DNA of 64,000 bases. Source: Lasiosphaeria ovina. Taxonomy: Eukaryota; Ascomycota; Sordariomycetes; Sordariales; Lasiosphaeriaceae. The position numbers and the translations under genes were made by a program. Within the stretch, counting starts at the first letter, position 1, and each line of letters begins with the position of its first letter. The stretch is taken from NCBI GenBank assembly GCA_033439765.1, contig JAULSN010000002.1:4588001-4652000 (forward strand). The letters run 5' to 3'. Shown here one piece after another: positions 56,109 to 64,000 of the stretch. A model generated the notes under the pieces. That model did no database searches and was not told the origin of the DNA. It saw nothing but the letters and a program-made list of their open reading frames with translations.

Positions 56109-59100
56109 ATGGCGGACAAAATCACAGACAGCCAGGTCGAGGACCTGCACGACCTCCTTCGCAGCGACGCCTCAATCGACGCCAAGGCCGATTTTGTCAC
56201 GGTCATCAAGTCGGGCATCAAGCAGCACAATGTCCCCGATCAGTCTATTGCGTCGCTGGTCGACGCGCTCTGCACCGCCTCGGCGTCCCAGCACGCCGTG
56301 CTTGCCAATGCCGGCTTCACGGCTCTCAATCACCTGCTCGCCCGCCTTGCGCGTCAGGACCCCAAGTACTTGGCCAAGGAGGGCTCGCGCGCCACCTTGC
56401 CCCTCATCGTCGACAAGCTGAACGACCACAAGGATAAGATTCGCGCGCTCGCGCTTCAGTCCCTGGGAACTCTGTACAAGGTCGCGCCCGTCGACGTCGA
56501 GCGCTGGGTGCGCAATAGCGCCATGGGTGGTAAGAACGCGAGAGCAAAGGAGGCAAGCTTGCACTGGCTGCTCCAGGTACGTGCGGCACATTGGACTTCC
56601 CTAACAATCTTGCCGTTTGTCCGGCTTGCGCTAATGTCGTCTGCAGATGCACCAAGAAAACGGTTTGCAGTTCCGGAGCTATGTTCCGATCTTGATGGAG
56701 CTGCTCGAGGATGCGGACGCCATGGTCCGCGACGCTGCCAAGACCACGGTCATTGAGCTGTTCCGGTGTGTTTACTCGCACCCTACTACCCCAACGTCAC
56801 CGCCGCTGTGCAGTTCTGAATCCTAACCGCCGCCTGATAGCAATGCCCCGAACGCTGCCAAGTCGGATTTAAAGAGGCAGTTGAAGACATTCAAGGTCCG
56901 GCCAGCAATTGAGGCGGCCATTGTCAAGGAGCTCGTTCCCAGCGCTTCAGCACCCTCGTCGCAGACCGACCCCTCTGATGAGCCATCTTTGCCGCCTGCG
57001 GCCCGCCCTCACCTTGCAGCGAGCGCCTCTTCCCTCTCTGCCGAACGCCCTGTAACCCCGGTTGTGGATACTCGCCCCGAGCAGGTTGAGCCCATGTATG
57101 TCAATACCCAGCGCGAACTGGATGAGAAGTTTCGAGAAATGGCATCCTACTTCGAAGGCAGGGAGTCGGAGCAGAATTGGCTGAAGCGAGAGGAGAGCAT
57201 CACCACCCTCCGGAAGCTTATGGAGGGCAACGCAGCAACAGACTTTCGAGACAGCTTTCTCAGCGGGCTAAGGGGGCTCCTCGACGGCATTATCAAGGCT
57301 GTCACTTCGCTCCGAACCAGTCTCTCAAAGGAAGGCTGCAACCTCGTGCAAGAAATGGCGAGGGTATACGGCCCGGGTATAGACCCAATGGTGGAGTTGC
57401 TCCTGCAAACCTTCATCAAACTCTCGGCCGCAACCAAGAAAATCGCCTCTCAGCAAGCCAATGTGACGGTCGATACCATCATTGGGAGGGTCACGTACAA
57501 TGCCCGGATCATGCAGCACATCTGCCAGGCTAGCCAGGACAAGAATGTCCAACCGAGGCTTTACGCGAGCGGCTGGCTGAAAACCATTCTGAACAAGGAA
57601 TCTCACCACAAGGGGCATGTTGAGCACTCGGGCGGCTTGGACCTTATTGAGAAGTGCATGAAGAAGGGTCTTGCTGACGCAAATCCCGGTGTGAGGGCGG
57701 AGATGCGATCGGCCTACTGGAAGTTTTCGGTCATCTGGCCAGCGAGGGCTGAGGCCATCATGAACGGACTTGACGCGACGGCCCAGAAACTGCTGCAAAA
57801 CGACCCGAACAACCCCAACTCCCCCAAGAAGTCGGATGGGGCCGTCCGTCCAGGCCTGGGGCTGTCCAAGAGCACTATGACGTCTTCCAAGCCGAGCATA
57901 CGGGAAGTCATGGCCCAGAAGAAGGCTGCCGTGTCCAAGAATCTTCCAGCTCGTCCTGGCTCGGCTATGGCCCATTTCTCCCCTTCGAGGACCGTGTCAA
58001 ACTCGTCCCAAGCCTCGGTTGCATCCACCGCCTCGACATCAACCGTCCGCACCAGACCCGAATCCATCTTGATGGGCGCTCCAGGGGGGATATCCGGGGC
58101 CCCAATGAGACCCACAAAGCGGCGACCGGAAATGGCTGCCCGGCCGGCAACAGCAGGCCCCTACTCAGTGAGGAGCCACGACCAGACTTCGGCCGAGCAG
58201 TCTAGCCCGCCTGATAAGGTCAGGCCGAAGGCAGTCACCCCGAAGGTCACCACTGCATCGCCGAGACGGACGGTTCCTAGAACGAGACCGGGCCATACTC
58301 CGACAGCCAGCGAGCCGATTCTTCCAACACCTCCCAGGATGGTTGCTGCTAGAGCAGCGGCTTCTCCCCGGACAAGCCCCTCACATACAAAGCCCGCTAC
58401 TCCGCAGCTCGCGAGTAGTCCTTCAAAGGCCCACGAGGATTTTACTATGGTCATGCCCGTTCTCGCGGCTCCCAAGGACCAATCCCCGCGGGTTATCGAA
58501 GCCCAGTCTCCAAAGGCTCCGAAGGCACAGTCTCCGCAGGTGCCACGGCCTTCACCAGGTCCCATAGAGGTTATTAAGATAACCCAAAGCCCGCTTTCGA
58601 GACCCCTGAAGGTATACGAAGATCCATTTACTGAGGCTCAAGCTACACCGAAACCCACATTCACTGGGCCTGTCTTGGAGGAGAAGCCGGTAAACGAAGA
58701 TGCTGCAATCTTACTGCGGCCAGATGCAGTAAATGGCAGCGTCGACATCCCCCCTCTCTCGCCGGAGAAACTGAAGCAGAGCTCTCGTCTGCTGGACAGC
58801 GGTATCGCGAAGGTCAAGCAAATGTCCCTTGACGTGCATGGATTCCGCAAGCTTCAGAGTATCATCCGTGACAATAGGGCTGTCTTTACGGATGACAAGT
58901 TTGATGCTTTCTTGCCCGGCCTGTTTGGGTTCCTCGAGGCGCCCCTGGAACAGCTCCCGCCAGAGAAGGTGCAAGACGTCAAGGCCCAGGTGCTTGCGAC
59001 AATCAAGCTTCTCCTTAGGAAGATGCGAGATAATTTCCAGCCCCACGTTTCTCGGGGTCTGGAGAGCCTACTGCGCGCCCGCGCTGGCTACGACGGGCGC

Positions 59101-59583
59101 ACGCACATTGTGAGCGGCCTGGAGCTCCTCGCCGACGAGCTCGTGACACTTGGCGACGCATCTGAGATCACTCTGGTGCTCTCGCGCATGCTTGGCACCA
59201 TGGATGTTGACGCGCCTGGGTCGCGCTCGCTCAGTATGGGCCTCCACGTGCTCAAGGAGCTCATCGATACACGCACCTCATTTATGCCTACCCAGGCCGA
59301 GGTCGATCTCCTCGCCGGCCTAGCCTCCCGTTGCCTTGAATCCCTTGAGTCGGCCGTCCGTATGGATGCGGTGCATCTGTGCGTCGCCCTGCACGCCAGA
59401 GTCGGCGACGCTGTCTTTTGGGACGCGCTTAAAGGCGTTAAGGATGACCCAAAGAGCCTAATTACCTACTATATTGTCAAGAGGCAGAGGGAAACTGGTT
59501 CTACCCCGGGATCGTCCGCATCCCTGTCCGGTTCGGTGTTCGCCGTGCCAGCTGTGTTGGCTACTTCTGTCGTTAGCAACTGA
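56109..59583 (+). CDS. STU1: CLASP-family microtubule regulator Stu1 (1109 aa, 3 exons)
   Basis: Microtubule-associated protein that stabilises spindle and kinetochore microtubules and promotes rescue. Exons 56109-56576, 56647-56765 and 56841-59583 join in phase. The N-terminal TOG-like HEAT array covers residues 1-230 and spans the two introns (HWLLQ-MHQENGLQ; ELF-R-NAPNAAK). The CLASP_N domain is at about 280-500 (starting MYVNTQRELDEKFREMASYF). A basic Ser/Pro/Arg-rich linker of about 530-850 is typical of microtubule-binding regions and includes a short repeated AQSPKAPK/AQSPQVPR motif. A C-terminal HEAT-like domain follows at about 860-1090. Length and order fit fungal Stu1. The start MADKITDSQVEDLH directly precedes the first TOG helix. 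The frame upstream of this ATG is open but has no family support. Confidence 0.93.
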
Positions 59584-61445
59584 GCTGCCCAGGTGTACAA
59601 GAAGACTGGCCCATCCACGGTTGGACCTGCTCGGTCACGGACCGTTTCGAGGGTGGATATTTTCGCCCACGAAGCCATCATGTTGGCTCATCTCTCTTTC
59701 CTGAGTCGCTCCTGTATTTTTCTCTCTGTTTTTCTGTTTGGGGAGCGGGGGTAAATGAGCATAGCGCGGCGTATGGATGGGCTCCCTGCTACTTTTTTTT
59801 CTTACTATTTCTTACTTTCTTAAGTTTTTCTTGTTGGTTAAGGCAGGGTGTGGTTTATACTGGGCCGGTCTTTCCCCTCGCGGACTACTTCCAGAGGAGG
59901 AAGCCGGCAAGGTTGTAAAGCAGCGCAGCACCGACGCTTATTTCAGGCTATCCCTGGCTCCGTTATGGGTCGGATTCTTTTTTTTTTTTACATTCATCTT
60001 TTGTATTCTGGGCGAGGCAGTTTTATTCAACAAGCGATGGTGTTTTTCTTTACCTTTTCACCTTCTCTTCTTATGTTGGGCTTTTCCCTTGCCTGGTATG
60101 TATGTGTATGGGACTCTGTCTCTGTTATATTCTATTCATTTGTGAAGAGAGATGATGGTGGTCGATCCTGGCAACCAAGGCCCCCTGGGTTCTTGGTTCT
60201 CGTTTTTTTCATGTATATATACTCAGCTTACCGTTGAACTTTTTAATTATCTATTTAGATTCTGAACTGTCGGCCATGTGATTCACGTTTAGTAAGACTC
60301 CCTTTGGATGAAATGAGCAGACAAGCACGCCGTGTCTTGTGAGATGAAGTCGTACCAGCTGGGCATACTCCGTACTTACCTACAAGCCGCTTTGGATCTG
60401 CCGTTTAACATGTCGGGATGTACAACACATTAGAACCCTACGTTGGAACGAACAAACCTCCGAATATCCCCTACAGATAGATGTCTGCATTATTTGAGAC
60501 GGCAGAGTGATGGCCCCTTGCTTGTCAGTTGAGTGATATTGTGCTTAATCTTGTGTTTGCGTGCCCCCTTTCGAGAATACGGCGTACGTTTTAGGGGTGT
60601 AAGGGAGGCTTGGGACGAGGGAATTGCCTAGATTCAGCTGCTGATTGACCGGGATCATGTTACCGATGTTTGCGGAAGCCCTGTGCTAGCTGTCACGTAT
60701 ACTACTTGTGTTTTGGTTGTGGCAATGATAGGGAGCAGCAACAGCAGAGGGACGTTTCTTACCTGGTTAGGAGTAGGTAGGTACCTTATTTTGGCATGTA
60801 AACCCGGGATAACATTACTGCACGGACAGAAAAGAGAAACGTAGACACAGGTAACTTATTTGGGGGTTACTACGTACTTGAAGTACGTGCGTAGGTGGTG
60901 GTGGGGATATTTCCCCAGGGACCCTGAAGATCACCAGCGTGGATGGCTGCATGGTGCGCATGCCCGGGGGTCGACTCTGCACATACTACATACTGCAACC
61001 CTGCGCGACCACGCTGATCTCGTCGCCAATCTACATCTTAATCTACAGGATATCTCGAGGAATGTAATATGAAATGTGTTCCTCTTTTTTCCTAGTGGGG
61101 CAGGATGGAAACAGGACCTAGGTTGGTTTCCCTTTACATGTACAAAACGAATAGGCGCCGTACTCACTCTTGGGATTCTATCGGGAGCATCACCGCCAAG
61201 TCACTCCTATGATTCTGCTGCAAAGGGGTCCCAAGGGAGAGGAAGTGTAATAAGCCCAAAAGGGGGGAAGGGCGGGGAGCTTACACGCGTAGCGCGCATG
61301 TACGCGGGGTGAGTAGACGCGTGTGACTTGTTCCTCCTGTGGGCAATAAGATGCTGAGATATTGGAAGCCCCTGGCAGCCAGGCCAAGGAAGGAACACTG
61401 GGCAGGAGTTGCTCCTTATCGATACCATCATGTTGGTCCCGAGTT

Positions 61446-61478
61446 GAGACTCGAGACTCGAGACTCGGAGACTCGAGT
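61446..61478. repeat. GAGACTC tandem repeat
   Basis: Four to five copies of a 7-8 bp GAGACTCG unit in non-coding DNA. Confidence 0.85.
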
Positions 61479-61908
61479 CCTTCATCGATTGATCTGTGTG
61501 GCCTGGTATCAGGCGCAAGACGCGCGCCGTTTACGTATTCCCGTGTTCCCCACAGTTCCACTGCAGTGAGTTGAGTGTGTTGTCGAGTTGAGACGGGGGA
61601 TCCATTCATCCATCTCACGCATCCCGTCCTCAGGCCAAAAACTGCCAAATTCAAATACGTCCAGATGCACCTGTATGCAGACACGGCACGCATTTTCGGT
61701 AACGAGAAGTAGATAGTGGAAGGAAGCCACCCGTTTTCTCTCTTCTTGCAAAAGCAAGAAGCTGTCAGCCAACGGTTTGTCTCGGATCGTGGTGTGATGC
61801 GCCTCAAAGGTGCGGTGCGGGTGTTGTGGGTGTGAGTGGGTTATGCGGTCCCGCAAAAAGACAGCTCGCCTTTTTTGGCGTTTCAGACTGTTCCCTGATG
61901 CCTTCCAT

Positions 61909-61936
61909 TCATCATCATCATCATCATCATCATCAT
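61909..61936. repeat. CAT/ATC trinucleotide microsatellite
   Basis: About nine uninterrupted CAT triplets. Confidence 0.95.
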
Positions 61937-62671
61937 GGGTGGGCCCCGGTCGCCCTCCCGCACCTTTCGCAAGGCAGGCTCGAGTTTCACACTAAAAGGG
62001 GCGCAGGGTCAAAATAAAAACCAGCCAATGGGCGGCTTCTCCAGTCTCCTGATACGATCACCACCTCAATATAAGGGCAGCACTCTTTTGATGCCTGAGG
62101 CTAGGGCGTTGAAGCAGCCGCTACATTAATACCTTTGATCGATACACTGCTTTTCCATTCCCAGTGTTTCGTGAAGAAAGATGGAATTACCTTATCCATT
62201 GCTAGCTACCCGGTGACCATCATTGTGGCCCGTGCTTGGTATGTCCCCAGCAGTGGCAGCAGGAATGGATTGAGGATCGTCAGCATGGATCAGGCAGTTC
62301 CGTAGTTGCAATGCGGATAACTGCAGCAACACTAGTAGGCAGTAGCAACTACTTTGATTAGCCGGCGATGTGATGGGGAAACTCGACCCAGATTCGACCT
62401 ATCTAGGCTACAATTTGAATGAAACATACATAGTAAAGTCCCCAACCTACCCTGCTCTGCTCGCGGCTACCTTGGTTTGTTTGGTTCGTTTGCCTACTTT
62501 ACAGGCCTTGATTCGCAAACTCACACGATAGATTGAAGCAGGGGAGACAGCCGAGAACCGTACTTTAATTAGAATCGTTTTTCACGTACAAACTCACATG
62601 TGCAATACACAGCGCGGTCCTGTAATGGGATGGAAGTCTACTCTTCGTTTGGACAACTTGAGACACTTGCC

Positions 62672-62703
62672 AAGAAGAAGAAGAAGAAGAAGAAGAAGAA
62701 GAA
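62672..62703. repeat. AAG trinucleotide microsatellite
   Basis: About ten uninterrupted AAG triplets. Confidence 0.95.
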
Positions 62704-64000
62704 TGTCTTAGACTAGCCCCATCGTCGGGATGCCGTTACACGTGGAAGTGTCGAAGAACTTTCGGCTCAGGGGAGCAAAAAATAGGCAAACCCGAGACGA
62801 GAATGATCAGAATTGGCGCGATCCTCGCAGTAACTGAGGGGATTATAACCAAATCAAGATACGCCAGCAGCCGTCATTCCCTACAAACTACTCCATATGT
62901 ATCCGCACTTGGTCGACCTAAGGCTCCGGCACCTGAAAATAGCTGGTGATACCACAATCTAATCCCCAATTAGTTAATAGCGCGGTACTTTGAAAAAGAA
63001 GGCCCCTGATGGGAATTTTGACAAATTAAATTGGCCTGTCACATTTTGGAAAGTGCCACGCTAACAGTCGTTCAGGGATTGGGATCGCACATACATAGTA
63101 CAATCGGTTACGGAATACTGTACGGATACACACCCATACACCCACCAACCGCCTCACCTCATCAGCCGCCGGCCGTGAGCAACCGCGCCTCATCCTATCC
63201 GCAACGGCCCTGTGTGGCGACGGCACAAGCGCGTCGAAGCTCAAGCTTGCGTCAAAAGTCATTGACTCCCTACTATTAAGGTACGGACCGAACGTGTGTT
63301 TGCCATGCATCGGCCCCGATAGATTGCACGTTGCTTGTACCGTAAGTCTACTCTGCTTCACGCAGCTAACCTTGAATACAAGACCGTAATCTCACCCGCC
63401 TCAGGCTGCATCAAACCCGATCTTTGGTCTCGGCTGTTGGCCGCCATTTTGCCCCTGAGCTCAAATCTGATGGGGCCGATATCGTCCATTACAGCGATGG
63501 TTCATTTGAGGAATATGATTTTTTTTGGACGCCTGCTAGGTAACCAACACATAAAAATCGCTACCGAGGATGGACGTGCTCCCCTATGCTCTGCATCTCC
63601 TGCTTCCAAGGCAACCAGGTGAGGTGGTCTTTAATCCTTGCCAAGAACACCAGACGAAGACATCATGCGGCGCGCAAGCCAGCTGCCCCCTCGACCTGGC
63701 CGCTGCTCGCTTCCTTTGTCATTTGGGAGGGGGGCTTCATGCCCTCCCAGCAGCTTGGAGTCTTGGGTCGGCGACACCTGGGAAGCGGCCTTTTCTGTAG
63801 GTGCATACAGCACGCCAGAGGCACGGCATTCTTGGCGAGTCAACTGCCAAAGTACCCCATTCATTCGTTCGTTAGGCTCTCCAGGGGTAAAGGTAAGGTG
63901 CTCCCTCTCTGCAGGGCAAACTCCGCGTTTCATAAAGTACCTACCTATTTCCTCAACAGGTGGTATAATAAACAAGAGAGGACGAAAACATTCCCGTACT

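Larger units (their letters stand above)
59584..64000. other. 4.4-kb region without recognised genes
   Basis: The first few hundred bases are T-rich and probably STU1 3' UTR. Beyond that the sequence is AT-richer than the coding blocks and contains GAGACTC, CAT and AAG repeats, an ACGTACTT palindrome at 60872-60888 and TACCTACCT motifs near 60772 and 63938. No frame in any phase shows a known domain. A lineage-specific gene could be missed. Confidence 0.5.

Noticed and set aside
61909..62703. CRISPR-like or direct-repeat array
   Set aside because: These are simple trinucleotide microsatellites without spacers, in a eukaryotic context.

Overview
The window is nuclear DNA of a filamentous ascomycete, most likely a Sordariomycete. 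The basis is short GT-AG introns (about 60-150 bp) with CTAAC/CTGAC branch sites close to the acceptor, long GC-rich exons, wide spacers, and orthologues of fungal housekeeping and polarity genes. I cannot name the species from sequence alone. No bacterial, viral, CRISPR or rRNA feature is visible and I recognised no tRNA.

Layout: 1.8-4.55 kb (-) an eIF4E-binding protein of the 4E-T/Eap1 type; 5.8-9.4 kb (-) URB1/Npa1, a 60S ribosome assembly factor; 10.15-17.85 kb (-) a 2566-residue Furry/Tao3/Mor2 polarity scaffold; 20.9-23.2 kb (+) NADPH-cytochrome P450 reductase; 27.8-29.8 kb (+) a tandem-RRM RNA-binding protein behind an unusually long leader region; 30.5-34.2 kb (-) a large DUF676/Rog1-type serine esterase; 35.7-38.3 kb (+) a transcription factor combining a BED-like C2HC finger with an atypical Zn2Cys6 cluster; 39.2-42.4 kb (-) exocyst Sec5, divergent from 43.0-44.5 kb (+) NAD-isocitrate dehydrogenase subunit 2; 45.2-46.9 kb a 1.7-kb element with ~360-bp inverted arms that differ mostly by transitions (RIP-like); 48.5 kb (+) a small two-exon gene; 52.4-53.5 kb (+) a membrane-anchored fungal protein of unknown function; 53.8-55.2 kb (-) a basic-secretory-protein-type metallopeptidase; 56.1-59.6 kb (+) the CLASP Stu1. 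From 59.6 kb to the end I see no gene.

The genes do not form an obvious pathway cluster. Sec5, Tao3 and Stu1 all act in polarised growth (exocytosis, NDR-kinase scaffolding, microtubule dynamics), but they are spread among unrelated genes. Exon joins were derived by reading-frame phase, splice consensus and family continuity. Every multi-exon model given here closes in frame.

The best leads are the inverted-repeat element with a transition-biased divergence pattern and an unmutated 139-bp core, the cluster of NDR-kinase consensus sites in the Tao3 homologue, the hybrid zinc-finger transcription factor, the ~4.6-kb leader region of the RRM gene, and a cryptic in-frame intron in SEC5. I did not find a clear-cut novel multi-gene system.
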